A DNA stretch of 64,000 bases from Candidatus Rokuibacteriota bacterium. GTDB lineage: Bacteria; Methylomirabilota; Methylomirabilia; Rokubacteriales; CSP1-6. Each line of letters opens with the position of its first letter. The stretch's first letter is position 1. This document shows, in pieces, positions 1 through 10,386 of this stretch. The stretch is taken from assembly GCA_023248995.1 (NCBI GenBank), contig JAHFDN010000012.1, positions 1-64,000 on the forward strand, written 5' to 3'. Made by a program: the position numbers and the translations under genes. Below the pieces are notes generated by a model. It did not search any database and was not told the origin of the DNA. It worked only from the letters and a program-made list of their open reading frames with translations.

Positions 1-1
1 G

Positions 2-598
2 GGAGTCAAGCAGGCGACCCTCGAGCACCCGTTGCGCTCCTCCATCTGTCACCCGATCGACCGCACCAACCCCCAGACGAACACCGGCCATCGGATCCCC
101 ATGATGGACGTGGAGTTCCTCGAGGCCTCCGGCTACCTCGAGCTCCGGATGATGCCGAAGGGGTCGGGGTCGGAGAACATGTCCTTCCTCAAGATGCTGA
201 CGCCGGCCGACGGGCTCGACGGGATCAAGCGGTTCGTCCTCGAGTGTGTCGTCAACGCCGGCGGCAAGCCCTGCCCGCCCACGCTCGTCGGCATCGGCCT
301 CGGCGGGACGTCGGATCTGGCGATGAAGCTGGCCAAGGAGGCGATCTGGCGGCCGGTCGGCTCACCCAACCCCGATCCCACGATCGCCGCCCTCGAGGCC
401 GAGCTGTTCGAGGCGGTCAACGCGCTCGGCCTGGGCCCGATGGGGCTGGGCGGCGACACCACCGCGCTTGCTGTCCAGATCGAGTACGCCCACACCCACA
501 TCACCCAGAACCCGGTGGCCGTGACGCTCCAGTGCTGGCGCGGCGAGCGCGCGATGGCGCGGATCCACGCCGACGGCCGCGTCGAGCACGGGTTCTGA
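2..598 (+). CDS. Fumarate hydratase class I / tartrate dehydratase alpha-subunit family, 5'-truncated by window edge
   Basis: Open from window start in frame 2; [57 protein letters not shown] typical of class I fumarase alpha domain. Confidence 0.88.
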   Translation, partial: GVKQATLEHPLRSSICHPIDRTNPQTNTGHRIPMMDVEFLEASGYLELRMMPKGSGSENMSFLKMLTPADGLDGIKRFVLECVVNAGGKPCPPTLVGIGLGGTSDLAMKLAKEAIWRPVGSPNPDPTIAALEAELFEAVNALGLGPMGLGGDTTALAVQIEYAHTHITQNPVAVTLQCWRGERAMARIHADGRVEHGF

Positions 599-1191
599 TG
601 GCCGAACACCGCCTCACGCCCCCGCTGACGGAGGCCCAGGTGCGCGGGCTCCGGGTGGGCGATACCGTGACGCTGGACGGCATCGTCTTCGGCGTCCGCG
701 ACGCCACGCTGATCCGGATCTTCGACCACGGCCAGGCGCCGCCCGTGGACCTCGCGGGCGCGGTGTGTCTGCACACGGCGCCGAACGTGAAGAAGGTCGG
801 CGCCCGCTACGAGCCGGTGTCGGTGGGCACCACCACCTCCATGAGGATGGACCGCTTCACGGAGGGGCTGCTCGATCGGTACGGCGTCCGCGCCCTCATC
901 GGCAAGGGTGGGCTTTCCCCCGAGAGCAGCACGCACCTCCAGCGGCGGGGCGGGGTGTACCTGGCGATCACCGGCGGCGCCGCGGCCCTCGAGACGACGC
1001 AGATCGAGGCCATCGAAGGGGTCTGGTGGGAGGATCTCATGCCCGAGTGCCTCTGGAAGTTCCGCGTCCGGGGCCTGGGCCCCCTGACGGTGGCGATGGA
1101 TGCCCACGGCGGAAACCTCTACGCCGATGTCCAGGGGGAGGCCCGGCGCCGTCTCGCCGACATCCTCGCCCGCCTCGGGGTGAAGAGCTAG
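598..1191 (+). CDS. Fumarate hydratase class I / tartrate dehydratase beta-subunit family
   Basis: ATGA overlap with the alpha gene; [41 protein letters not shown] typical of beta domain. Confidence 0.87.
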   Translation: MAEHRLTPPLTEAQVRGLRVGDTVTLDGIVFGVRDATLIRIFDHGQAPPVDLAGAVCLHTAPNVKKVGARYEPVSVGTTTSMRMDRFTEGLLDRYGVRALIGKGGLSPESSTHLQRRGGVYLAITGGAAALETTQIEAIEGVWWEDLMPECLWKFRVRGLGPLTVAMDAHGGNLYADVQGEARRRLADILARLGVKS

Positions 1192-1192
1192 C

Positions 1193-1999
1193 GTGACGCT
1201 TCTCGGCGGCGTCATCCTGATCGCGCTCGGCTTCCTCGTGGGCAGCTTCGGGACGCTGATCGGCGCGGGCGGGGGATGGCTTCTCGTCCCCATCCTGTTG
1301 CTCGGGTACCACTTCACGCCGCCGGTCGCCGTCGGCACCTCGCTCGCCCTCGTGTTCCTCAACGCGCTGTCGGGCAGCATCGCCTATCTGCGTCAGCGTC
1401 GGGTGGACCTCTCGCTCGGCTGGAAGTTCGCCGCGGCGACCGTTCCCGGCGCGATTGGCGGGGCGTTCCTGACGCGCGTCCTGTCCTTGCAGGTGTTCAG
1501 CCTGGCGTTCGCGATCGTGCTGCTCGCCATCGCGGTCTTCCTGTTTTCGGGGCTCAGCATGGCGCCGTCGTCGCGCGCGGAGCGGCGCTGGATCTCGGAC
1601 GCCAGCGGCGAAACCCACGTCTATCACGTGGACGTGTGGAAGGGCGTGCTCGTCAGCGTCGTCGTGGGCTTCATGTCCAGCGTCCTGGGAATCGGCGGCG
1701 GGATCATCCACGTCCCCTTTCTCATCGTCGCCTGTAGCCTGCCCGTGCACGTGGCGACGGCCACGTCGCACTTCGTCCTCAGCATCTCCGCGTTCGTCGG
1801 CGCGGCCACCTTTCTGGCGCTCGGGCAGGTCAACCTGGAGACGACCGCGCTGATGGGGATCGGCGTTCTTCTCGGCGCCCAGGTGGGCGCGCGCGTCTCG
1901 CTCCAGACGAGCGCGGTGGCCCTCCGGCGGCTCCTCGCCGGCGCGCTCGCGCTCGTCGGGGTGCGGATGGTCTTTCATGCCTTGCGGTACGTTCACTGA
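1193..1999 (+). CDS. TauE/SafE (TSUP) family membrane exporter
   Basis: Two hydrophobic halves with [16 protein letters not shown] and [17 protein letters not shown] repeats. Confidence 0.85.
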   Translation: MTLLGGVILIALGFLVGSFGTLIGAGGGWLLVPILLLGYHFTPPVAVGTSLALVFLNALSGSIAYLRQRRVDLSLGWKFAAATVPGAIGGAFLTRVLSLQVFSLAFAIVLLAIAVFLFSGLSMAPSSRAERRWISDASGETHVYHVDVWKGVLVSVVVGFMSSVLGIGGGIIHVPFLIVACSLPVHVATATSHFVLSISAFVGAATFLALGQVNLETTALMGIGVLLGAQVGARVSLQTSAVALRRLLAGALALVGVRMVFHALRYVH

Positions 2000-2013
2000 G
2001 GGGGATCGAGGGC

Positions 2014-3534
2014 GTGCGCTACGGCTTCGTCATTGACCACCGCCGCTGCATCGGCTGCCACGCTTGCACCGTGGCGTGCAAGGAGGAGAACCAGGTGCCG
2101 CTGGGCGTCTTCCGCACCTGGGTCAAGTACGTCGAGCGCGGGGAGTTCCCCCACGCGCGCCGGTACTTCTCGATCCTCCGCTGTAACCACTGCGACAACG
2201 CCCCCTGCGTCACAATCTGCCCGACCGTGGCCCTCTATCGCCGGCCGGACGGCATCGTGGATTTCGACGGCGACCGGTGCATCGGCTGCAAGTCGTGCAT
2301 GCAGGCATGCCCCTACGACGCCCTCTACATGGACCCGAGCACCCGGACCGCGGCCAAGTGCCACTACTGCGCCCACCGGGTGGAGGTCGGGCTCGAGCCC
2401 GCGTGCGTGATCGTCTGCCCAACCCAGGCCATCGTCCCGGGCGACCTGGACGATCCGACAAGCCGCATCGCGCGGCTCCTCGCCACGGAGCAGGTGCAGG
2501 TGAGGAAGCCCGAGCAGGGGACGAAGCCCAAGGTGTTCTACGTGGGCACCGACACGGCGAACCTCACCCCGGAGCTCCAGGCGCCGACCGCGCAGTACCT
2601 CTGGGCCGAGCGGCCCGCGGAGGAGCTGTCGCTGGTGGGGATGCTGGCGGCGCCGGTCGCGGTCGGCCGGAGCGGCCCCGCGCTGAGCCGTCCCGTGTAC
2701 GACGTGCCCCACATGCCGCGGCCGTGGGGGTGGAAGGTCTCGGCGTACCTCTGGACGAAGTCGGTGGCGGCGGGGGCGCTCCTGGTGGCCGCGCTGGGGG
2801 TGCTCGTCGGCCGGCCGGCAGGAGAGTGGCTGAGCGGCGTGGTGGCGCCGATCGTGGCCCTCGTCTTCCTGGCGCTGACCGGCGGCCTCCTGATCTTCGA
2901 TCTGAAGCGACCGGATCGCTTCCACTACATCCTCTTCAGGCCCAATTACGGATCATGGCTCGTTCGCGGGACGTGGATCCTGATGGCGTATGGGGCGATC
3001 AGCCTCCTCTGGCTGGTCGGCGGCCTCACCGGCGCCGGCCCACTGCTGCGCGTGCTGGCGATTCCCGCCATCCTCCTCGCCGCGGCGACGGCCGGCTACA
3101 GCGCGTTCCTCTTCGGCCAGGCCGAGGGGCGTGATTTCTGGCAGAGCCCGCTCCTCTTGCCGCAGCTGCTCGTCGCCGCGGTCGTCGCCGGGGCCGCGTG
3201 CCTCCTGCTGCTCCAGGTCGTCTCCGGGCGCGAGGCCGGCGTCCTTGGCGAGGTGATGGCCGGAGCGCTCGTCCTCCAGGCCGTGGTCCTGCTCGCCGAG
3301 CTCTTCGGCCGGCACCCAAACGGTGACGTCGAGCGCGCGGCTCGCCTGCTCACGGCGGGCCACTGGCGGGGCCGGTTCTGGGGCGGGGCCGTCGCGGGCG
3401 GAATCCTGCTGCCCCTCGCGCTGGCGTGGTCCGGCCCGGCCCCGGCCGGCCTGGCCGCGCTCCTGGCGCTCGGCGGCCTCTGGCTCTGGGAGGACCTCTG
3501 GCTCCGGGCCGGTCAGGCCGTCCCGCTGAGCTGA
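2014..3534 (+). CDS. Fused four-cluster 4Fe-4S ferredoxin subunit + NrfD-type membrane subunit (SoeB-SoeC-like fusion)
   Basis: RRCIGCHACTVAC, RCNHCDNAPC, RCIGCKSCMQAC, KCHYCAHRV...ACVIVC followed by about 8 hydrophobic segments in the same ORF. Confidence 0.85.
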   Translation: MRYGFVIDHRRCIGCHACTVACKEENQVPLGVFRTWVKYVERGEFPHARRYFSILRCNHCDNAPCVTICPTVALYRRPDGIVDFDGDRCIGCKSCMQACPYDALYMDPSTRTAAKCHYCAHRVEVGLEPACVIVCPTQAIVPGDLDDPTSRIARLLATEQVQVRKPEQGTKPKVFYVGTDTANLTPELQAPTAQYLWAERPAEELSLVGMLAAPVAVGRSGPALSRPVYDVPHMPRPWGWKVSAYLWTKSVAAGALLVAALGVLVGRPAGEWLSGVVAPIVALVFLALTGGLLIFDLKRPDRFHYILFRPNYGSWLVRGTWILMAYGAISLLWLVGGLTGAGPLLRVLAIPAILLAAATAGYSAFLFGQAEGRDFWQSPLLLPQLLVAAVVAGAACLLLLQVVSGREAGVLGEVMAGALVLQAVVLLAELFGRHPNGDVERAARLLTAGHWRGRFWGGAVAGGILLPLALAWSGPAPAGLAALLALGGLWLWEDLWLRAGQAVPLS

Positions 3535-3544
3535 GAGACGCTCC

Positions 3545-6376
3545 GTGCCGCGCCTGCCCGCCGACCCGCTGAACCCTGCCGCCAAAGATCTGCCCGAGCC
3601 CGCCGGCGGGCTCGCGAGCTTTCCCCCCGTGGAGCGGTGGGAGAACTGGGAGGAGTACGATCCCGTCGCCTGGCCGCGCAAGGTTAAACGCGGCTACTCG
3701 CTGATCCCGACCATCTGCTTCAACTGCGAGGCGGCGTGCGGGCTCCTCGCTTACGTGGACCGTCAGACGCTCAAGATCCAGAAGTTCGAGGGCAATCCCG
3801 TCCACCCCGGCAGCCGCGGCAGGAATTGCGCCAAGGGCCCGGCGACGCTGAACCAGGTCAACGACCCGGAACGGATCCGCTACCCGCTCCGGCGGGTGGG
3901 CCGGCGCGGCGGCGGGAAGTGGGAGCGGGTGAGCTGGGACGAGGTGCTCGACGACTTGGCGGGGCGGATCCGGAAAGCGCTCGTCGAGGGGCGGCAGCGG
4001 GAAATCATGTACCACCTCGGGCGGGCGGGGCACGAGCTGATCTATCTCCAGCGCGTCTTGCACGCCTGGGGGATCGACGCGCACAACAGCCACACGAACG
4101 TCTGCTCGTCGAGCGCGCGGGCCGGGTACGCCTTCTGGCACGGGATGGACCGGCCGTCGCCGGACCATGCCAACGCGCGCTTCATCCTGCTGCTCTCCTC
4201 GCACCTCGAGACGGGTCACTACTTCAATCCCCACGCCCAGCGGATCATCGAGGCGAAGATGGGCGGCGCCCGGGTGTGCGTCCTCGACACGCGCCTCAGC
4301 AACACGGCCTCCATGGCCGACTGGTGGCTCTCTCCCTGGCCGGGGTCCGAGGCGGCCGTGCTGCTCGCGATGGCCCATGTCCTGATCCGCGAGCGGCTCT
4401 GGGATCGCGAGTTCGTGCGCCGGTGGGTGAACTGGGAGGAGTACTTGAGAGAGGAGCGTCCTCACCTCCCGCTGACGTTCGAAGCCTTCGAGCGGGCGTT
4501 AGACGAGCTCTACGCTTCCTACACGCCCGAGCTCGCCGAGCGGGAGAGCGGGGTGGCGGCGGCGACGATCGTGGAGGTCGCGCGCGCCGTCGGCCAGGCC
4601 GGGTCGGCGCTCGCCACGCACGTCTGGCGCAACACGGCTGCGGGGAACCTCGGCGGCTGGCAGGTCGCGCGGGCGCTGGAGCTCCTGGTGGTGCTGATGG
4701 GCGCGGTCGGGACCCCGGGGGGGACGGCCCCGAACGCCTGGAACAAGGCGGTGCCCCAGCCGCCGCTCATGCCGCCGCCGGCCAAGGTGTGGAGCGAGCT
4801 CCTCATGCCGCGGGAGTATCCGCTCGCGTTCTTCGAGATGAGCTTTCTGCTCCCCCACTTCTTGAAAGAGGGTCGGGGAAAGCTCGCCATGTATTTCACG
4901 CGCGTCTACAACCCCGTGTGGACGAACCCGGACGGCATGTCGTGGATCGAGATGCTGACCGACGAGGCCAGGGTCGAGCGCCACGCCTGCCTCACGCCCG
5001 TCTGGAGCGAGACAGCGTGGTTCGCCGATTACGTGCTCCCGATGGGGCACGCCTCCGAGCGGCACGACCTCATGTCCCAGGAGACCCACGCGGCGCGCTG
5101 GATCGGCTTCCGCCAGCCGGTGCTGAGGGTGGCGCTCGAAAAGCAGGGCAAGACCTTCGACTGGACGTGGCAGGCCCACGAGGCCGCCGGCCTGGGCCAG
5201 GTCTGGGAGGAGGACGAGTTCTGGATCGAGCTGTCGTGGCGGATCGACCCGGACGGGGCGCTCGGGATCCGAAAGTATTTCGAATCGCCCTACCGGGCGG
5301 GGGAGAAGCTCCGGATCGAGGAGTTCTACCGCTGGATCTTCGAGTCGAGCGTGCCCGGTCTGCCGGAGGCCGCGCGCGGGGAAGGATTGACCCCGATCCA
5401 GTACATGAGGAAGTACGGGGCGTTCCTGATCGAGGATCAGGTCTACCGGACCCACGAGCAGGCGCTCGTGCCGACGGAGCTCGAAGGGGCGACGGTGGAT
5501 CCCGTGACGAAGGTCGTGAGGAAGGCCGGCCAGCCGGTGGGCGTGGAAGTGGACGGGCTGGTGCGTCTCGGCTTTCCGACGCCGTCGGGCCGGCTCGAGT
5601 TCTTCTCCAAGACGCTGAAAGACTGGAAGTGGCCGGATGAGGCCGTGCCGGGCTACATCCGGAGCCACGTCCACTGGTCGAACGTTGACCGCGACAAGGG
5701 CGAGATGGTCCTGCTCCCGACCTTCAGGCTGCCGACGCTGATCCACACGCGGTCCGGCAACGCGAAGTGGCTCTACGAGATCTCCCACACCAATCCGCTC
5801 TGGGTGCACCCCGACGACGCGGCCCGCCTCGGCGTCCGGACCGGCGACCTCCTGAAGGTCGCCACCGAGATCGGCTACTTCGTGGACAAGGCCTGGGTCA
5901 CGGAGGCGATCCGGCCCGGCGTCGTCGCCTGCTCGCACCACCTGGGCCGCTGGCGCCTCGACGAGACCCAGGGCGGCGAGCGGTGGTCCACGGGGCTCGT
6001 GGATCTCCAGCAGGTCGCGCCGGGGCAGTGGCGCATGCGCCAGATCCACGGGATCCGGCCGTTTTCGAGCGACGACCCCGACTCCGAGCGCATCTGGTGG
6101 GAAGACGCGGGCGTTCACCAGAACCTCACGTTCCCGGTGCAGCCCGATCCCGTGAGCGGGCAGCACTGCTGGCACCAGAAGGTGGTCGTGACCAAGGCCG
6201 GCCCCGACGAGCGCTACGGCGACATCTTCGTGGACACGAACCAGTCGTTTCAGGTGTACCGCCGCTGGCTCGGGCTGACCCGGCCGGCACCCGGGCCCGA
6301 CAACCTGCGCCGGCCGACGTGGCTGCCGCGGGCTTTCAAGCCCGACCTCTCCGCCTATCGGCTCGAGGAGCCGTGA
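3545..6376 (+). CDS. Molybdopterin oxidoreductase catalytic subunit (SoeA-like sulfite dehydrogenase candidate)
   Basis: CFNCEAACGLL...NCAKG N-terminal FeS motif, RIRYPLRRVG, NVCSSSARAG, C-terminal molybdopterin-binding domain; adjacent to FeS/NrfD and sox genes. Confidence 0.82.
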   Translation: MPRLPADPLNPAAKDLPEPAGGLASFPPVERWENWEEYDPVAWPRKVKRGYSLIPTICFNCEAACGLLAYVDRQTLKIQKFEGNPVHPGSRGRNCAKGPATLNQVNDPERIRYPLRRVGRRGGGKWERVSWDEVLDDLAGRIRKALVEGRQREIMYHLGRAGHELIYLQRVLHAWGIDAHNSHTNVCSSSARAGYAFWHGMDRPSPDHANARFILLLSSHLETGHYFNPHAQRIIEAKMGGARVCVLDTRLSNTASMADWWLSPWPGSEAAVLLAMAHVLIRERLWDREFVRRWVNWEEYLREERPHLPLTFEAFERALDELYASYTPELAERESGVAAATIVEVARAVGQAGSALATHVWRNTAAGNLGGWQVARALELLVVLMGAVGTPGGTAPNAWNKAVPQPPLMPPPAKVWSELLMPREYPLAFFEMSFLLPHFLKEGRGKLAMYFTRVYNPVWTNPDGMSWIEMLTDEARVERHACLTPVWSETAWFADYVLPMGHASERHDLMSQETHAARWIGFRQPVLRVALEKQGKTFDWTWQAHEAAGLGQVWEEDEFWIELSWRIDPDGALGIRKYFESPYRAGEKLRIEEFYRWIFESSVPGLPEAARGEGLTPIQYMRKYGAFLIEDQVYRTHEQALVPTELEGATVDPVTKVVRKAGQPVGVEVDGLVRLGFPTPSGRLEFFSKTLKDWKWPDEAVPGYIRSHVHWSNVDRDKGEMVLLPTFRLPTLIHTRSGNAKWLYEISHTNPLWVHPDDAARLGVRTGDLLKVATEIGYFVDKAWVTEAIRPGVVACSHHLGRWRLDETQGGERWSTGLVDLQQVAPGQWRMRQIHGIRPFSSDDPDSERIWWEDAGVHQNLTFPVQPDPVSGQHCWHQKVVVTKAGPDERYGDIFVDTNQSFQVYRRWLGLTRPAPGPDNLRRPTWLPRAFKPDLSAYRLEEP

Positions 6377-6433
6377 GGGCGCCGACGACCCGGGTCGACG
6401 CCTCCGTCTTCTATCTCCGGGCGTACGAGCGCG

Positions 6434-6462
6434 TTGCGGTGGCGCGCTAGGTGATATATAGA
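6434..6462 (+). promoter_or_regulatory. Possible sigma-70-type promoter for the sox operon
   Basis: TTGCGG-N17-TATAGA within an unusually AT-rich tract (GATATATAGAAG) upstream of soxY. Confidence 0.35.
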
Positions 6463-6498
6463 AGAGGGCAGCCCGCGGACAGGGGGGAGGATGGGGCG

Positions 6499-7017
6499 AT
6501 GGATCTGCTGAGGGGGCGTGGAGGCGTTTCACGGAGGGCCGTCCTGCGGGTCCTGGGGCTCTTGGGGGTCTCGGCGGCGACCACTCCGATGGTCCTCGGC
6601 GCGCCGGGGACGGCCCGGGGGCAGGGAGGGCTCGGGGTGCTCGAGCCCGAGGAGCGCGTGGACGCGACCCTGCAGCGCCTCTTCGGGGGCCGTCCGATCA
6701 AGGACGGCTCGAGCCTGATCAGGCTGGACATGCCCCTGATCGCCGAGAACGGCGCGGTGGTTCCCATCACCGTCGAGGTCCAATCCCCGATGACGCCCGC
6801 CAGCTACGTCAAGCGCATCTACATCATCTCCGACAAGAACCGCCGGCCGATGAACGCCAGGTTCTCCCTGTCGCCGGAGATGGGGGCGGCGCAGATCGGG
6901 GCCAACCTCCGCCTGGGCGGGACGACGGACGTGCGGGCAATCGCCGAGCTGAGCGACGGCACGCTCCTCGTGGCCAAGCGCGAGGTCAAGGTCACCGTCG
7001 GCGGCTGCGGGGGCTAG
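6499..7017 (+). CDS. soxY: Thiosulfate-oxidation carrier protein SoxY
   Basis: Twin-arginine-like N-terminus (SRRAVLRVLGLLG) and canonical C-terminal GGCGG swinging-arm motif. Confidence 0.93.
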   Translation: MDLLRGRGGVSRRAVLRVLGLLGVSAATTPMVLGAPGTARGQGGLGVLEPEERVDATLQRLFGGRPIKDGSSLIRLDMPLIAENGAVVPITVEVQSPMTPASYVKRIYIISDKNRRPMNARFSLSPEMGAAQIGANLRLGGTTDVRAIAELSDGTLLVAKREVKVTVGGCGG

Positions 7018-7021
7018 GCGG

Positions 7022-7354
7022 ATGGCGGAGATCGGGCAAGTCAGGATCCGGATTCCCTCCAGCATCAAGCGGGGGGACGTGGTGCGGGTGCGGAGCCTCG
7101 TGATCCATCCAATGGAGATCGTGCAACGGGACAAGGCCGGCAAGCCCGTGGACAAGAACTACCGCTTCATCAATCGGATGATCGTCACGTACAACGGCCG
7201 GGAGATCCTCCAGGCCGACACGACGCAGTCCATCAGCGAAAACCCGTTCTTCTCCTTTGCCTTCAAGCCGAGCGAGGCTGGCACGCTCAAGATCACCTTC
7301 CTCGACACCCACGGCGGGAAGTACGAGGGGACGGCGGACATCAAGTTCTCCTGA
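7022..7354 (+). CDS. soxZ: Thiosulfate-oxidation carrier complex protein SoxZ
   Basis: GQVRIRIPSSIKRGDVVRVRSLVIHPME...ISENPFFSFAFKP; immediately after soxY. Confidence 0.92.
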   Translation: MAEIGQVRIRIPSSIKRGDVVRVRSLVIHPMEIVQRDKAGKPVDKNYRFINRMIVTYNGREILQADTTQSISENPFFSFAFKPSEAGTLKITFLDTHGGKYEGTADIKFS

Positions 7355-7370
7355 TCGGGTAAGGACGCTC

Positions 7371-8684
7371 GTGACGCGACTCGAGGCACTCCTCTCTGCC
7401 GGGCTCTTCCTCGGCGTGGGTCTCGCCCTCGGCTGCGCCGGGACGGAGCGGCCGAGCACGGCGGGGCTCCCCCCGACCCCGTGGGCGTCCCGGGCCCTCC
7501 CCGAGGCCCAGGGGGAGATCAAGACCTCGCCCGACGGCCGGAAGATGCAGGTTCGCTACCGGGGGTGGACCACCGAGGACTTCGGCCAGTTTCGCACGTA
7601 TGCCTACGACGACCCGCGACCGGCTCCGGCGGTGAGCCGGCTCTCCATGCCCCAGGTCAAGGGCGATCCCAGGGAGGGGCGGAAGCTCTTCCTGTCCCGC
7701 GCCAAGGGGCCGTGCACCGGCTGCCATCTGATTCCCGGAGATGATGTCTGGCCGGCCGGCAACGTCGGGCCGGATCTCTCGACCTTCGGCGATCGGAACC
7801 TCCCCGACGACTACGTGTTCACCCAGGTCTACGACTCGCGGAATTTCTTCCCGCACACCACGATGCCGCCGTGGGGGACGACGGGAGCTCTCAAGCCCGA
7901 GGAGATCGTTCACATCGTGGCATACCTGCAGACCTTGAAGGGACCGCTGTCGCCCGAGAAGGACCCGAACCGGAACCCGGACACGCGGGCCAAGCCGGTC
8001 GGCTTCGGCGATAACCTGGATCCGACCAACAACCCGGGGATCGTCCTGGCCGAAGGGGCCATGAGCCTCTGGAACAAGAGGGGACCGGCGGGAAAGGCGT
8101 GCGGCGACTGCCACGCCGGCGGCCCGGCGAAGGCCATGAAGGGCGTGGCGACGCGCTACCCGAACTACGTGAAGGCGTTCCAGCGCGTGATGAGCATCGA
8201 GGACTTTCTCACCGTGCACGCGCCGGGGACGACGGGCCTGCCCATGCTGGCCGAAAGTGATGAGAACCTCAGCACGACGATGCTGATCAAGATGCAGTCG
8301 AACGGCATGCCGGTCCAGGTGGACCTCGTGAGCCCGGAGGCCCGGGCGGCATTCGAGCGCGGCCGGGCCAGTTTCTGGAAGAGAGTGGGGCAGCGGGACC
8401 ACGCCTGCGCCGACTGCCACACCAAGGGAGCCGGACGGGGCGCCGACAAGTTCCTGGGCGGCCGGCTGCTCGCTGACGTGGACGCCGGGCTCACCAAGCA
8501 TTTTCCCCTGTGGCGGACCAGCGTGGGCGCCGTCTGGGACATGCGCAAGCGCATGCAGTGGTGCATGACGCCGCTGGGGATGAACATGCTGCCGGCCGAC
8601 GCGGTGGAGTACGCCGAGCTGGAGCTTTTTCTCACCTCGTTCGACAACGGAAAGCCGATGAGCGTCCCCGGCATTCGACATTAG
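7371..8684 (+). CDS. soxXA: Fused SoxX-SoxA cytochrome c (three CxxCH motifs), lipoprotein-like signal
   Basis: N-terminal SoxX-like domain (CTGCH...GNVGPDLS...TMPPWG) then SoxA-like domain (CGDCH, CADCH, RKRMQWCMTPLGMNMLPADAVEYAELELFL); GTG start giving GLALGCAG lipobox-like sequence. Confidence 0.85.
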   Translation: MTRLEALLSAGLFLGVGLALGCAGTERPSTAGLPPTPWASRALPEAQGEIKTSPDGRKMQVRYRGWTTEDFGQFRTYAYDDPRPAPAVSRLSMPQVKGDPREGRKLFLSRAKGPCTGCHLIPGDDVWPAGNVGPDLSTFGDRNLPDDYVFTQVYDSRNFFPHTTMPPWGTTGALKPEEIVHIVAYLQTLKGPLSPEKDPNRNPDTRAKPVGFGDNLDPTNNPGIVLAEGAMSLWNKRGPAGKACGDCHAGGPAKAMKGVATRYPNYVKAFQRVMSIEDFLTVHAPGTTGLPMLAESDENLSTTMLIKMQSNGMPVQVDLVSPEARAAFERGRASFWKRVGQRDHACADCHTKGAGRGADKFLGGRLLADVDAGLTKHFPLWRTSVGAVWDMRKRMQWCMTPLGMNMLPADAVEYAELELFLTSFDNGKPMSVPGIRH

Positions 8685-8697
8685 CCTCCTCCCGGAC

Positions 8698-10386
8698 ATG
8701 GAGGTGACGCGGCGGGATTTTCTGAAGCTTATTTCCATCGGCGGCGGCCTGGCAGCGCAAAGCCCGGACGCGCTGGCCACCCTCCTCGGCCCCGAGCGGC
8801 TCCTCGAGTTCCAGGCTCTCGGCAACGTGACGCTCCTGCACCTGACCGACCTGCACGCGACGCTTCTCCCCGTCTACTACCGCGAACCCGACACGCTGCT
8901 GGGGATCGGGCCCGAAGCGGGGAAGCCGCCGTACCTGAGCGGCGAGGCCTTTCTCCGCGCCTACGGCCTGGCGCGCGGCTCCGCGGAGGCGTACGCGTTC
9001 ACCCACGTGGACTTCCCGGCGCTGGCAGCCCGGTACGGCAAGATGGGCGGCTACGCGCACCTGGCCACGCTCGTGAAGCGAATCCGCGAGGAGCGGGCGG
9101 GCAGGACGCTCCTCCTGGACGGCGGCGACACCCTTCAGGGGTCGGCCACCGCCCTCTGGAGCCGCGGGGAGGACATGATCCGGGCGGCCAACCAGCTCGG
9201 CGTGGACGTGCTCGCGCCCCACTGGGAGTTCATCTACGGGCTCGACCGCGTGAAGGAGCTCTTCGGCGACCGGGAGCGCCGCGGGCTGTTCAGGGGCGAT
9301 TTCGTCGCCCACAACGTCTCGGAGGTCACGTGGGGCGATCCGGTCTTTCATCCCTACGCGATCAGGGAAGTCGGCGGCGTCAAGGTCGGCGTCATCGGCC
9401 AGGCGTTTCCGTACGTTCCGGTGTCTCACCCGCGGCGCTTCGTTCCCGACCTCACGTTCGGCATCCGAGAAGAGCAGGTCCAGCGGCTGATCAACGAGCT
9501 TCGGGAAGGGAAGAAGGCGGACCTGGTGGTCCTCCTGAGCCACAACGGGATCGCGGTGGACCTCAAGCTCGCCGCGCGGGTCCGCGGCCTCGACGTCATC
9601 CTGGGCGGCCATACCCACGACGCCCTGCCCGAGCCGATCCTCGTCGGCAAGACCCTCGTCATCAACTCGGGCGCCCACGGGAAGTTCCTGAGCCGGCTGG
9701 ACCTCGATGTGCAGGGGCGGCAGGTCGCCGGCTATCGCTACAAGCTCCTCCCGGTCCTCTCCCGCGACATCCCGGAAGACCCGGACATGGCGCGCCTGAT
9801 TGCCCAGATCCGGAGACCGCACGCGACCGAGCTGTCCGAGACGCTCGCGGTCTCGGAGACGCTCCTCTATCGGCGCGGAAACTTCAACGGCACCTTTGAC
9901 GAGGTGATCCTGGACGCTCTCCTCAAGCGGGCCGACGCCGAGGTGGCCTTCTCGCCGGGCTTCCGCTGGGGGATCACCATCGTGCCGGGCCAGGCCATCA
10001 TGCTGGAGGACGTCTACTCGCACACCGCGCTCACCTATCCGAACACGTGGGTGCGGGAGCTGACGGGGGCGGAGATCCACCGCCTCATGGAGGACGTGGC
10101 CGACAACCTCTTCAACAGGGATCCGTACTACCGCCAGGGCGGGGACATGGTGCGGGTGGGCGGGCTCACCTACGCGATCGACATCCGCAAAGACGTGGGG
10201 CGGCGGATCACCGACATCCGCGTCGGAGGCCGCCCCCTCGATCCGTCCCGTCGCTACAAGGCGACGGGCTGGGCCAGCCTCGGGGAGGCGGACGGCCCGC
10301 CGGCCTACGAGGTCGTGGCCCAACACTTGAGGTCCGTCAAGCGGGTCAGGCTCGATCCGCGCCCGCGCGTCCGGGTGCTCGGGTGA
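8698..10386 (+). CDS. soxB: Thiosulfohydrolase SoxB
   Basis: TRRDFLKL Tat-like start, LLHLTDLHATLLPVYYREP, GGHTHDALPEP, TYPNTWVRELTGAEIHRLMEDVADNLFN. Confidence 0.93.
   Translation: MEVTRRDFLKLISIGGGLAAQSPDALATLLGPERLLEFQALGNVTLLHLTDLHATLLPVYYREPDTLLGIGPEAGKPPYLSGEAFLRAYGLARGSAEAYAFTHVDFPALAARYGKMGGYAHLATLVKRIREERAGRTLLLDGGDTLQGSATALWSRGEDMIRAANQLGVDVLAPHWEFIYGLDRVKELFGDRERRGLFRGDFVAHNVSEVTWGDPVFHPYAIREVGGVKVGVIGQAFPYVPVSHPRRFVPDLTFGIREEQVQRLINELREGKKADLVVLLSHNGIAVDLKLAARVRGLDVILGGHTHDALPEPILVGKTLVINSGAHGKFLSRLDLDVQGRQVAGYRYKLLPVLSRDIPEDPDMARLIAQIRRPHATELSETLAVSETLLYRRGNFNGTFDEVILDALLKRADAEVAFSPGFRWGITIVPGQAIMLEDVYSHTALTYPNTWVRELTGAEIHRLMEDVADNLFNRDPYYRQGGDMVRVGGLTYAIDIRKDVGRRITDIRVGGRPLDPSRRYKATGWASLGEADGPPAYEVVAQHLRSVKRVRLDPRPRVRVLG

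Noticed and set aside
4499-6532. 677-aa minus-strand ORF antisense to the molybdoenzyme
   Set aside because: Antisense shadow of a well-supported SoeA-like coding frame.
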